DNA from: Craspedostauros australis
Lineage: Eukaryota > Bacillariophyta > Bacillariophyceae > Mastogloiales > Achnanthaceae
Assembly (NCBI GenBank): GCA_026770025.1
Contig: JAMXDE010000043.1
Coordinates: 62,001 to 126,000 of the forward strand
Direction: 5' to 3'
DNA length: 64,000 nt
Part shown: piece by piece, positions 1 through 10,990 of the stretch
Numbering within the stretch: position 1 is the stretch's first letter
How the letters are laid out: each line of letters opens with the position of its first letter
Made by a program: the position numbers and the translations under genes
The notes under the pieces: generated by a model
Databases searched by the model: none
What the model was told of the DNA's origin: nothing
The model's input: only the letters and a program-made list of their open reading frames with translations

Positions 1-876
1 AACGATCTGTCCTTGCTCGCCTGCCTCCCACACGACAGAAGGCGATGACAAACAACAGAACAGGACGGATTGGTTCGCTTTTGGCAGAGGTGTTGCCGTC
101 CGAATCTGGAGAGTCTCGTCGACGATGGCAGCGGCTGGCACGTAATAGGTATGTTGGGGAGGTGCTTTGTGTCCTCTTGTTGCTCCTGCGCTTGCGTGTT
201 TGCTTTGTTGTCTCCGTCACTATCTCCTCTCTCAAGGGAGGTCGAGTATGGAGCGTGCGTGGTGTGTGTGATCCGTGCGGCTATGACAGAGAATGATTGT
301 GGATGTGCTCTGTGGCGCGAACGGTGGTGGCTGGGAGCGCTGTTGATTTGTGCCATGCATTACTACGCGAACACGCTGTTGCGCTTTGTCGTAGCGCCCT
401 CGCACAACGTTGTTGCGTATTGCGTCGTACGTGTTGCGAGCACAAACCCACCAGTACGGTTTTTGCTCGCGAGCCTTTGGTGCATTCAGCAGAATCGCTT
501 TCGTTACGGTTATTTGTTGCTTCTTTCTCCGCGTCCCCACTGTCGTTGTCAGTTTCCACACTATGGCCCCGCCACTAGGATGCTTTCCGAAGCTTGTTGT
601 CACAACCGGTGTTTTGCATAGCCAATTGTACCCAATTGTACTCCACTAGCGAACTGGTTTGTCGCATTCTTCTGGGAAACTTCAGTGCCACGACCGTCGC
701 AATCGCGCTTTGGTGGCAGTGGACGCGAGGGATCCACGTCACCTTTCCACGTCGATAGAGGCCAGTATAAGTACATATTCTATGTTCGTTACGCTATTTA
801 CAATGTGTGGCACTTTCCTCAGCAACACATACCAATACAGAGGACAGGGCCGCGCTGCCGTGCGCTGCACTTCTTG
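1..876. other. No gene recognised
   Basis: Several overlapping open frames of 80-180 codons occur on both strands, but none shows a recognisable motif, a membrane pattern or a splice layout that favours it. I see no RNA gene or repeat here. Confidence 0.4.
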
Positions 877-1878
877 TCAGCGCTCTCCCACCTCAGCAAC
901 ACAACTGCAGGTGCGAGTGCAGGTGCAAGTGTGAGCACATCTGCATTCATCACTCCGCACCGACGATCCCCCACCCACAAGGTTTGGCAACTGCACAGAC
1001 TGCACATCGCCGTTGGGATGGTACAACTCGACGTAGTTCAGGTGTCCATCTACAATTGCGCGTTGCCGACACTGCGCCGACAGCTGCTCGGAAATGCTAG
1101 AGATCCGTTGCTCATCGCAAGCCAAGCGGGATGCCTTCACCAATGCAGATCGGATGTCACGTTGCGATGCCTTGCGCTGCGAGGCAAAGTGCTGCAGGTG
1201 CCGATCGGCGGCTTTTGGATCTTGGCTGCGCAGCTCGTAGGCGGCTTGCAGCTTCAACATCAGCAGCTCGCGTCCCGTGTACCATAGCTTGGATCTTTCA
1301 CTGTGACATGCCCGGTCGGCGCTGCTCTTTTGCAGCTTGTTTCGTGTGGTTGCATGTTCATGACATCGTATCGAGGCTTGCATCGCTTCTTGGTCGAACC
1401 AGACTCGTTTGGGCGCTTTCTTGTTGGGACCGTGCATTGGTATGCTGTGGACTTGCTGGAGATGCTTGTTGTGATGAGAGTGGTTTGGTGTGTGCAAGGA
1501 ATGCTTGTTCGACGTCCTCTCATGACGATGGACGCATGGCTTGCGATGGTTACGTTGCGCCGATGCATCGTGGTGTGCATGCGCGATGGTTGCTGCGTGA
1601 CTGCTCAGCATTCGAAATCCATTCGATTGTGGATGCTGCACCTGCAGCCCCCGCTGTTGGAGCTGTCGTTGCTGGTGAACGCGCAACTGGAGAAGCTGAC
1701 GTAGCCATTCGTGCTGGAGTCCATGTTCATGATGCTGCACGTGAGTCTCGTTGTGGTGGTTGGTGTGATCGTTGCCATGCTGTTGCTGCGGGAGATTCAT
1801 GGCTGTGCTTGCCTCGAAGGCAAATAGCAGATGTGAGTGACAAAGTAGTGCGAGTATGTATGGCACAAGTACGAGCAC
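877..1878 (-). CDS. Hypothetical protein with WY-x-R-E-L-L block (diatom-type family)
   Basis: This 333-codon frame has unknown function. The N-terminal half is rich in His, Gln and Asn and looks disordered. The C-terminal half holds an ordered, charged helical region beginning KRVWFDQEAM, followed by LWYTGRELLMLKLQAAYE and an Arg/Ala-rich helical stretch ending near LSAQCRQRAIVDG. The WYTGRELL block matches WYSARDIL in the protein at 28212-29108, so the two look like distant members of one family; I recall similar WY-containing hypothetical proteins from diatoms. The first Met is followed by a hydrophobic stretch that could pass for a signal peptide, but that may be translated leader sequence; the next Met, at 1800, would give a wholly hydrophilic protein. 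The C-terminus ends in Cys/Thr repeats from a low-complexity GCA/GTG tract. A 256-codon frame on the other strand is a shadow. I am fairly sure that this is a gene and unsure of its start. Confidence 0.6.
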   Translation of the reverse strand: MLVLVPYILALLCHSHLLFAFEASTAMNLPQQQHGNDHTNHHNETHVQHHEHGLQHEWLRQLLQLRVHQQRQLQQRGLQVQHPQSNGFRMLSSHAATIAHAHHDASAQRNHRKPCVHRHERTSNKHSLHTPNHSHHNKHLQQVHSIPMHGPNKKAPKRVWFDQEAMQASIRCHEHATTRNKLQKSSADRACHSERSKLWYTGRELLMLKLQAAYELRSQDPKAADRHLQHFASQRKASQRDIRSALVKASRLACDEQRISSISEQLSAQCRQRAIVDGHLNYVELYHPNGDVQSVQLPNLVGGGSSVRSDECRCAHTCTCTRTCSCVAEVGER

Positions 1879-1927
1879 AGTACCAACCGAAGAATGAATG
1901 AGTCAACAAATGACAGTGCAGTGGCTG

Positions 1928-1953
1928 AATGAATGAATGAATGAATGAATGCT
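1928..1953. repeat. (GAAT)n microsatellite
   Basis: About six and a half perfect copies of the tetranucleotide GAAT. Confidence 0.9.
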
Positions 1954-3625
1954 GGCCTGCCTACCTTCTCTTGTCTCGTGATGATGATTCATCCAGATTG
2001 TGTGATCCTCAGCGCTTTCCCTCGTTCTTTTCTTGCGTTCCCTAGCTGAATTACTCGTCAAGTGGCTGGGGCGCTCGTTGGTTCATCAAGATCGCAGCTG
2101 CACCACGCCTACTCGTGCGCCACCGCAACTGTGTTTGCAACTGATGAGCGCTTCGACGCGACGACCAGCAAGGACTCCGTCAGGCAGCTCTTGTCTGATC
2201 TTGTCTTTGATGGTTATGGAATACTTGTTGTCGCCTGATGTGAAGTGCGCAGCGTCGATGTACAGGTTCCGCCCTGAGTTCGAGCGCGTTCCTCTCTTCT
2301 TTCTTCGGTCTCTCTGTTGGTCTCTGTTGGCCTCTATTGGTCTCTCTTGGAATCCATTACGTTGTTTCATTTCGTGACGCGCGTGATACGCTCACATCAA
2401 CATGCTTGTGTGGAACCTCGCACACGACTCCTCGTGGCTTGGAATACCATTGAGCGTCGCGAAGGTCATCAGAACGGTTTGGATTCATTTGGGATCACGA
2501 AGAGACCAGCCCCCGAAGAAAAAGAAGCCGTGTTCTTCTTCCTTCGTCAGGAACATGTGTTCCCTCATTCTCTAGACATTTCCGGAGTATTCCGCACGTA
2601 CAGCGCGTTATTCACAAAAAAGGTGTTTGCGTCCGCCACAACCCAATATCTACTATTCAAGCATAGACCGCGACTCAGCATCGCTCTGTGTCGCCAGCCA
2701 TTTGCTCTCCCCCAAATAGGTCACCTCCCCCTTTTCGGCAAGGCAAAACAGAAAGACTCAAACACACAGCAACGCAATTCTGTTCCTCACAGTTGCTGTC
2801 CACCCATCTCTTGAGCTATCTTTGTGCACGAGTGCGCAAGAGGATCGCCAGCCTCGAAAAGCAAATGGCAACCCCCGCATGGACTCTATTGCACTTCATG
2901 GTCTCCTTCTGCACGGCGGGGTGAAAGCGTAGCTCAAACCACGGCCATCGAAACTACGATTCGAATCATCTCTCTCTAGATTCGATGATGCTGACTAAGC
3001 CAGCAAATATCGAAGGTGGAACTTCTGGCGAAGTACGTCATCTCACGTTCGACAAACGTCGACGACTGAAATAGGCCGGTTGGTTCTGTTTTGCTACTGA
3101 CGTCTGGAAGACATGGCTTGTCCGCATTTGATTGGTTCGGTGACGCACGGCATCTGTTTCGATGTCTTCCTTGTTCTGTGCCATTTGCTCAACTCGCCGT
3201 CTTTTGTCGTTTCCCACCATGGTGATGTGTGTGCGTGTGGAGATGTACGACCTGGTCTGTACTCGTGCCAAGTACTGCAGCCCGAGATCGCGTTGTCATC
3301 TGCGAGGAGAGTTCGTCGTATCCACCAGCACAGCACATCCTCGGTGCCTCTTACCATACTCGTGCCGCAGCGCCGACAAGAGGGACCCGCAATCCAGAGG
3401 CCCGTATCGTTCGGCATCCCAACGAACTCATGCACCATCCATCACCTGTGATCCACTCAGCTAGATCCTCCCCCGCGACTCGAAGAACCTCACAAACGAC
3501 CACTGACACCGCCCACTTCCCGTCAGCTCTTGCAGTGTAGCACATTCATGGAATAGAGCACGAGTAGTCGACCACAATTGAAGGGTAAGTGGATCCTCAC
3601 ACAGTTGCAAACATACTCGTACCGT

Positions 3626-3668
3626 ACACACACACACACACACACACACATACATACACACACATACA
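3626..3668. repeat. (CA)n / (CATA)n microsatellite
   Basis: A run of about twelve CA dinucleotides passes into interrupted CATA units. Confidence 0.9.
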
Positions 3669-4370
3669 TGCACGACAAGCATCAGTGCTTGCTGCAACAA
3701 CAACAGCGGTTCTGCGAACCTCGATCAGATAGATATCTACCGAATCCATCCTTGTTGCACCTTTGCGCATGCTATTGCAATAACGAAGATCGCGCGTGTG
3801 TGAGTGAGTCCATGAGTTTGCAAGTCGATGAGTTTGCGAGGTTGAGTGCGAGGATCGCGAGGACCGTGATGATGGACTGAGGTAATAGTCCACTGCTCAT
3901 GGGCAGCGCGATGGCAAAAAGCAGATATAATATGTTGCAAGGTGCCTGCTTGTTGGCTGCGTGTGATTGACGGAAGGGAATTGGGAGCGTGGACTTCCAA
4001 CAGCCACCACCACACAAGGCTTGGAACACCTCAACGTTCCGTGCTACTCCACGAGTACGCTGTGCTGGTGCAACATGAGCGAACATTACCGTCACTACCC
4101 GTGCATCATGGTCTTCTAACAATACGCATGCTCTGTTCTGTTCTGTTCTCTGTCTTGCTCTGCCACAATTGTGCCATTCTCTACTCGTATCGGGTCGACT
4201 CTGATCTGGAAACTGATGTGTTCTGTAATGCAATACAATACATTATTCTATATTCTATGATGATATTCTACACTTCATGTCGGACTGCGCGAAACCATCT
4301 GCGATAGCCAACTACACCTTACCATACGATATCATACCAGACCATCGAATTTGTAGTTCACGAGCTTAGA

Positions 4371-5240
4371 ATGTGCCAAACCAACGGCGATCCGAGCAAC
4401 CAACCCAACAACGACCAAAATCCCAGGCACGACCCGATGCAGGAACAGAAGCAAGAGCAAGAAGAGAATCATGCGATGATGGTCGATGCCGTGGCCATGT
4501 CCGCGCGTGACAAGAGGTCGCAACCGCACGGTCACTACCAGCAAGAGAAGAAGGAAGAGTCAGACCTGGAGCTTTTCGAGAGAATCTTGGGTACCTTGAG
4601 GCGCCGGCATGCCGAGGTTCCTTTGTTCCATGACTTCGCACGGCTGGATGACTGTCATCAGATCGTGACACGCACGGACATGGGTTCTGGGGGCGCCGGT
4701 CAGAAGATTCCGGGTGGTTCGTATCCCTGCCAACACCTTGACACCGCCCATGGGTCTGTCAACGCGTGCGACTTTTCCTCGTGTCAAGCGCCGGCGAATG
4801 CCAGGCTCCTCTCGACCCTCCCACCGGCCCTGACGCTGCCGCGCGGCCCCATCCAGCTGCGGCGGCTCTCCTACCGAGTCTTCCAGCGTGGCCCAACATC
4901 TCTTTCAAGCGACGAGGCAGCCAGTGTGCCTTCGCCAGGCTTTGAAGCCGTCTTGGATGCGCAGAGAGATAGTGTCGCGAACGCGATGCTCGCCCTGTAC
5001 GCCAGTGACCCTGCCAAGAACGACGGCGATGACATCATGGACGGTGGCTTGGAGTTCATATCAGGCTCTCATCATCGTCGAAGAGATACCATGCCCGAGA
5101 GTTCCGTCGAGACTGGCGATGCTAACAGCGACAGCAACAGAAACGGCAGCCGGGGGCGCTCCAACGAGAACGGCGCCAAGAGAGACGTAGAAGTCGATCT
5201 TGATGCTGGCGACTGGCATACGATCCCGCTAGATCTATGA
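4371..5240 (+). CDS. Hypothetical protein, mostly disordered
   Basis: This 289-codon frame has no recognised family. The N-terminal 65 residues are rich in Asn, Gln, Glu and Lys. A short, more ordered segment follows (LELFERILGTLRRRHAEVP, about residues 65-83), then a Pro/Ser/Leu-rich middle. The tail is Asn/Ser/Arg-rich and ends in a short acidic stretch. There is no signal peptide, TM segment or Cys pattern. The frame is long relative to its surroundings, and its codon choice (many GCC, AAC and GAC codons) resembles the confident genes, which is the main reason for calling it. It could still be a chance frame. The nearest confident gene is the membrane protein 3.6 kb downstream on the other strand. 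Confidence 0.45.
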   Translation: MCQTNGDPSNQPNNDQNPRHDPMQEQKQEQEENHAMMVDAVAMSARDKRSQPHGHYQQEKKEESDLELFERILGTLRRRHAEVPLFHDFARLDDCHQIVTRTDMGSGGAGQKIPGGSYPCQHLDTAHGSVNACDFSSCQAPANARLLSTLPPALTLPRGPIQLRRLSYRVFQRGPTSLSSDEAASVPSPGFEAVLDAQRDSVANAMLALYASDPAKNDGDDIMDGGLEFISGSHHRRRDTMPESSVETGDANSDSNRNGSRGRSNENGAKRDVEVDLDAGDWHTIPLDL

Positions 5241-8200
5241 TCGATTGATGTGATAGACCTAGGACGGAGTGTGGCCCTCTATTGCACTTCTGCGCCGCCA
5301 TTCGGCGGAGACGAGAGAAGGCCAATTTTAAGTCCACGCAAAACGTAGGTTTTATCATGTTTGGTTCTATCCTCGGAGTTCTCGTGCCATGATACAAGTT
5401 GCGCCACACGTTTGTGCTTGGCGCGGCAGAATGGAACAGGTTGGGCACTGGCCATCACTGCGCAATTGTTGTAAGTGATGATCGTGTAGTGGTATCAGAT
5501 CCGAGGTCTGGAAGGTATGGACTTGGCGAGATGTCTGCATGCGCCCAGCAGAGGTAGTGTTGTACGCTTGTGCATTGTCTTCGTGGCTGCTGGTGGCGCG
5601 CCAGACTCGGATACGTAGAGCAATATATTCATTACCTTCTGAACTCTCCGCGTGGTATGCTGCCTTGAGCCAATTTCGCGGCTTGATGCCAAAGCGCGCT
5701 TGGCTGCTTACATCGTCAAATACACGTACATGGATGGCTGTTGGCTCGGCTCGATGCTTGTATTAGTTGAGTGGCCGTGGGTTCATATTGGAGCATGTGA
5801 AACATGCAATATGTAATGTTAGTCGAGTTAGGTTGGAGCACTGGAGCGCTCGAAATCCGACGCCGTCGGAGTGTTGACACCAATTAGGTTTTGGCATCAA
5901 TCACACTTCTGAGACAATCAGAGGGGTGGCATGCGAGCACACGTTTCTTGCACGCACAGCATCGATTCCAGTAACATACTCGTACTGGCTCGTCGTAGAC
6001 TCCAATACTGTTTTCAGAACAGGGGAATTGCAAGCCTGGCAAGAGGGTGTGAGACTTCAAGGATGATAGGATCGCGGAAGCAGGAAATGGGGCATTCGAT
6101 TGTAGGGTATGCCATCGGTATGATAACAAACATGTCTGGTTTACGAGTCGAACCGAATTTCGCAGTTGCCACCACGTGCTAGAATACTCACTGAATAGAT
6201 CCGGCGAGATGTGCTCAGACTACTCGTACTGGTACGAATAGGTGTCCCATTACTGCCAGTCAGATGAAAGCGTTCGTGGCATTGCGCAAAAAGTGCACGT
6301 CGCGATTATATCGTGATTGACACCGCTGTTTTGTTTGCCCTTGATTTGGGTTGGGCTTGTTGTTGAATTCGGTGTGGGCCATCATCGAAGTTTTCACGAG
6401 ACGCTTCTCGTGTCCGCTTTTGCAACCAAACTGCCTGGTCAACATCTTTGGCCAATGATTATCGCAACGGCGTTGAGAACCGATTGGTTTGGTTGCTTGG
6501 CTCAACTGCTGGCTTGATAGGTCGACCTGTTGTTCGCCTGCCTGCCTGCCTACCTACCTGCCTACCTGCCTGCTTGTTTTCTTGCTTGGCACGGGGTACG
6601 GTCCAACAGCGACGGTGCTTTTCTATTGAGGAGGATGCGGCAAGCGTCCGCAGTGGTGGATAATGGTAGTAGCTCCAGATTCTCCCCTGCTGCTGGTGTT
6701 TCCTACATGTTGACCAATTGGCCATGCATGGTATTGGTACGGAGAGCAAGCGAGGCTGGTGCCAGCGAGTGTGACTTCAGCCTCCAGTTTCATGATCACA
6801 TTGTATCATGGTGATGGAAGCATGGTGCCCCATGACTGGATGTGTTGATGAAGGGCTTGGGTTGATGTGAATGACGATCTGGAGAGGCTTCTCATGGATG
6901 TGCCGAAAAGCGTTCGATTGTTGCATACCCGCATAAGTGTGTGACGTACGAATGGGGAGTCATCATGAGCTCGTTGTTGTCGTTGTTGTTGTTGTAATTG
7001 TTGGAATGGAATGAACGTCAAGTAACATCACTGCTCACCCACAAACACCATCAATCCAACTAACGCCAACTCATCGTGTCACCGCCAAGAGAACAAATCG
7101 CGATCGCAATCTCAGCCAAAGAGACGCGAAAGGAGACAGCGAGTACAACCCATCGAGACGTCACCATCCTCCTCGCACAAGCACAAAGATCGTTCTGACA
7201 CCACTTCATGTCACATCGTCCACAACAACAAAGCAACAACAACAAGGCAACAGGAACAGTCGGGAGAAAGTTCGACTTGGTGTCTCTGTCCAAAACTCTT
7301 CGATTTTGTGAGCACGACCTGATGTTCGCCTTGGGTTCTGACGTGACGAACGCAAACTGTATGTGTTCCCATTGGTTGAGACGCGTCATAATCGTGATGA
7401 GTCAACAGAAGGCACCGCGTGCGCACTGACATCTTTGCAACACGCAAGCGACCACGTCAACAGGCAACAACACGATCTGAAAAGCGAGCCAAATGTGAAT
7501 TAGCACGTTTCCAAAAAAAGGTACGATACCACACGAAAGTAGACGACCCAACACAACTCTAATCTATTCTACATATTCTGCAATCACAGACAACACAAAC
7601 CATGCCACACTTCTCTATTCTCTCTCGAGTGCATCCACAGGCCATGACTATAATTGCAAACCAACACACGGGATTGTGGAAGCCTGCTCACGAACTTCGA
7701 CGTCAACCATTCCCGTCAAGTCTGCTTTGTGCAGAATCACGTTTCAAAAATGCGACAGCAAACTTGAAATGAACCTCAGATGCGCATATTCAATTGAGAG
7801 ACGAGAATATCCTGAGTGCTCACGAGCATGTTGATCATCTTGGTCTTGTCCTCACTCGGGGAGAGCTCAAGCACGGGCGCAACGAGCTGTGTTGTCTCGA
7901 GCACCCGACACTTGGCCCTGTTTCGTTTCGAGATAGTTTGCCACACGTTCAGTCTGCAAAAGCTCCGACAAGTCAATTCCTGGAAATATGGGGTATGCGG
8001 TAAAACGTATTTGGAATGGTTACATGAATACGTTGATCGACCTTGCCGATGTCACATAGTACGTCTGTCAGTGTACGTCGCATACAACCGTCAACATGTA
8101 AGCTACGGTTAATACTTCTTACCTTTGTATTATTCATGCACATGATTGGACGGACTATATATGGCCGATAAAATAACGAACAATATTTGCGAACATCTTG

Positions 8201-8900
8201 ACACGACTCAATACAATCGAATCAACCCAGTCTTACCTGGAAGGCTGCTTCGGGAGAGCCACCGTCCCCGCACATACCTGCGCGTTTGCATGTGTGTAGG
8301 ATTATGCTGCGGTAGACCCTACCAATAGGTCGTGCAGCAGCACTGCATTGTTTGCAATGTAACGATCTTGTCTGAGACCTCTCCAGAGAGAGAGAGAGAG
8401 AGAGAGGAGAATTGCATGGACAAAGGTCACTGAGCTACTACTACTCGCACAAGACTTGTTCGATTCTCTGGACATGAGTAGTATAATATGGTACAGCATC
8501 ACGTTCTGAGCACACTAGGGCAACGGAGATACACCAGCGACAAGATGAGAGATGGTCTGGAGCTTAGAGCGCTCTACTTTCTCTGGAGAGATTATTCGAT
8601 GTGTGCATTCTACTCCAAATCCCCGATAGCATTTGGAGGTGGCGTTCGAAAATCTCTCCCAACGAATGCCTCTGTGTTCGTAGCCGGGCACCATATTCTC
8701 GGGCCAGAATGTACCACGCTGTAGTGCCTTCGGCTGCCCATCGCCGCGCCTGCTGCCTGCTGTTGGCGGTGGAATGCTGGTGCGACGGATGGTGTTCGTA
8801 AGTTATTCGAGAAATGGAGACCGACGTGAAAGGAGAAGCTTGTTCATGCTTGCTCGTGAACTCCCAAAACTTGAATGCCCCATTGTGGAAGGAGATGGCA
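5241..8900. other. Intergenic, no gene recognised
   Basis: This 3.6-kb stretch holds only short frames without motifs. A CCTG/CCTA-type tetranucleotide tract lies near 6538-6585 and an AG run near 8384-8406. I see no RNA gene or terminal repeat. Confidence 0.4.
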
Positions 8901-10160
8901 TCACGCGCCCGGTGACGTTGGACATTCCTCGGAAGGTATTGGCACCTTCGATCGCATCAACCCGCGCGCATCCGAAATGAAGTCGATCTGCGAAGCGCAA
9001 TCTGCCATGCGATACATGACGCAGGCACAGTTGGATCTCCAGCTGTAGTCGTCTGGTTGTGGGAGGACGTCCAAGGTATGGATGAAGTGGATGTACGCAA
9101 CGACATCTGATCCATAGTAAATATCACAATGCTGGCCGCACGATACGTCTGAGAAGGATCCACCGTAGCTCCACATGAGGGTGTCGTTGCTACCGATCGG
9201 AAGCGGGGAGTCGGGCAGTTTGAAGACAGCTGTGTTTGAGTAGTTGCCCCAAACGACGGGCCTGTGCCAGTAGCCATCGTCGAGAGCTACGTCCAGGACG
9301 CCAGTGACGATGAAGACGGCTCCAATCGCGATAATGAGACAGGCGCCGTAGCAGACAGCGAGGCCCATGCGATTGCTTCGCCTTGTCGCGGGGTCGGACT
9401 GGCGTTCACGTGCGACCGAGACCACGGAGAGGCCTCCATCTGAGATCCGGATTGTGATGTTGTTGGCGACGCCGTTGTCCGTGCTGGCAGGGACGCTCTC
9501 ATTCGCGTTGGATTCGGTTGTGAGGCTGGCGGACCTTGTGTCCTCCGTGCCTGACGGCACATCCCGGCTGACTCCCATGCAGTTCTCGTCGTCATCGATG
9601 CCCACAGCAAAGATAGTGACATCTCCGTTGAGGATGTGCGAAAGATGGTGCTCGGAACCTGTGTTTTCAGATAGCAAGGCAGCTTGATGATTCTCGTCTG
9701 GTGCCTCATTGTGGCCTGCAGGGAGTGGTTGAGGTGCATCCTGGGGTGCCGCTTGTGGCACAGTGCGCAGAGCACTTCGTGTGCTCGTATCACGCGACGA
9801 AGCTAGATCTGATTGTGTCTGCTGCTGTCTGTGCTGCTGTGGGACGTTGGATTGGGCGTTTGCCTCAATGTCACTGTTGATGTTGTCATTGGTTTCATCA
9901 TTCTGATCAGTGTGATCATCGTTGTTGTCATCGTTGTTATTGCTATCGTTGTTATTGCTATCGTTGTTATTGCTATCATTGCTGTTGGCACTGACAACAC
10001 CGAAGGCAAGCTCTGCATGTGGTCGATCTGGAGCTGTCTGCGCTTGAGGAATGCAATCGTCAGAGTGGATGAAGATGATCGGGATCTCAACATCTCCATC
10101 TCCATCTCCATGGGCGTCTGCGTGCGCATGTCCACAAGCACTCGCACATGTGCCGCTCAT
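8901..10160 (-). CDS. Single-pass membrane protein with Asn/Asp-rich N-terminus
   Basis: This 419-residue protein has unknown function. Residues 1-60 include a His/Asp-rich stretch. Residues 60-90 hold a repeated Asn/Asp/Ser hexamer from an 18-bp tandem repeat in the DNA. Residues 90-270 are polar. One strong TM segment (LAVCYGACLIIAIGAVFIVTGV, residues 272-293 approximately) separates this from a roughly 125-residue C-terminal domain with N-glycosylation sequons (NYS, NDT) and several Cys (VSCGQHC, NCACVMY, ADC). There is no N-terminal signal peptide, so the C-terminal domain probably lies outside (type II topology). The layout of a disordered cytosolic N-terminus, one TM and a Cys-containing ectodomain resembles the N-terminal part of some diatom receptor-like proteins, but no LRR is seen. 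A further 3' exon beyond the stop cannot be ruled out. Confidence 0.6.
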   Translation of the reverse strand: MSGTCASACGHAHADAHGDGDGDVEIPIIFIHSDDCIPQAQTAPDRPHAELAFGVVSANSNDSNNNDSNNNDSNNNDDNNDDHTDQNDETNDNINSDIEANAQSNVPQQHRQQQTQSDLASSRDTSTRSALRTVPQAAPQDAPQPLPAGHNEAPDENHQAALLSENTGSEHHLSHILNGDVTIFAVGIDDDENCMGVSRDVPSGTEDTRSASLTTESNANESVPASTDNGVANNITIRISDGGLSVVSVARERQSDPATRRSNRMGLAVCYGACLIIAIGAVFIVTGVLDVALDDGYWHRPVVWGNYSNTAVFKLPDSPLPIGSNDTLMWSYGGSFSDVSCGQHCDIYYGSDVVAYIHFIHTLDVLPQPDDYSWRSNCACVMYRMADCASQIDFISDARGLMRSKVPIPSEECPTSPGA

Positions 10161-10990
10161 TGTTCGAATGCTGCTTCAATGAGTCCCTCCAGCTGCGAGA
10201 TCTGGCACGGGTGTGGTGGAGGACGACCTTCAATACGACTATGGTAAAGCGCGGCTATGGTGCACATGCAATTGTTGTGCTTGTCGCATGTATTGTATTC
10301 TACTGCTATTATTATTAGAGTGATGAGACTTCAACACCAACATGAAAGACAAGAGCGCAGAATGAAATGAAATCCAACAACGTCAACAACCACAACAAAT
10401 GAACTCACATGATCTCCATCCACCAACAAAACTGCGAAACAAAACTGAAGTACGTGCAACTTCTGCGCAAACAACGGCACCAGGGAGACCCACAACACCA
10501 TTCTGCTCGCAGTGCGCACGCGACAACCTCAACGCGCGTCACAATTCTGCCGCCGAAGAACAAGCAGGAAAGCATTGGACATTCCGACTTGCGAAACACG
10601 ACTTAACTTCCGCGAAGCAAAGATTCTGATCGTGCTGGATGAACGAACAGTCGCCTGAATCGACAAAAATGTAGTTCGTGATTCACCAGAAATGGAGTCT
10701 TGTGTCGAGGACCAACCATTGAACGATGGCGCCAGTTCCGTCTACCTTCGTCATCTGTCCATTCCCAACCAACAACCACGCAACAACACAATCACTTTCT
10801 TGTGGATGTGGAGACCATCATCCATTGATGCACCAGACCGCAAGCAGCCCTGCATACGGTGGACCTCCGAGTGCAAGAAGAGCCAGGCCAGCATTATAGT
10901 TACGGAGAGTGTGGACAACAACCTCGATCTCTTCACTGTTCCATTCTCACGCGCTGAGTTGACGTTGCAGATCCACGATCGTGTCTCACG
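10161..10990. other. Divergent intergenic region
   Basis: This 830-bp stretch lies between the divergently transcribed membrane-protein gene and the TFIP11-like gene and presumably holds both promoters. No specific regulatory motif was identified. Confidence 0.4.

Larger units (their letters stand above)
1879..4370. other. Intergenic, simple repeats only
   Basis: No open frame here carries a recognisable motif. The stretch contains a GAAT tetranucleotide run (about 1928-1953) and a CA/CATA run (about 3626-3668). Frames of about 110 codons occur on both strands near 3100-3450, but they overlap each other and have no family signature. Confidence 0.4.

Noticed and set aside
1131-1901. A 256-codon plus-strand frame
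   Set aside because: It overlaps the minus-strand WY-block gene and is a Cys/Ala/Arg-rich shadow without motifs.
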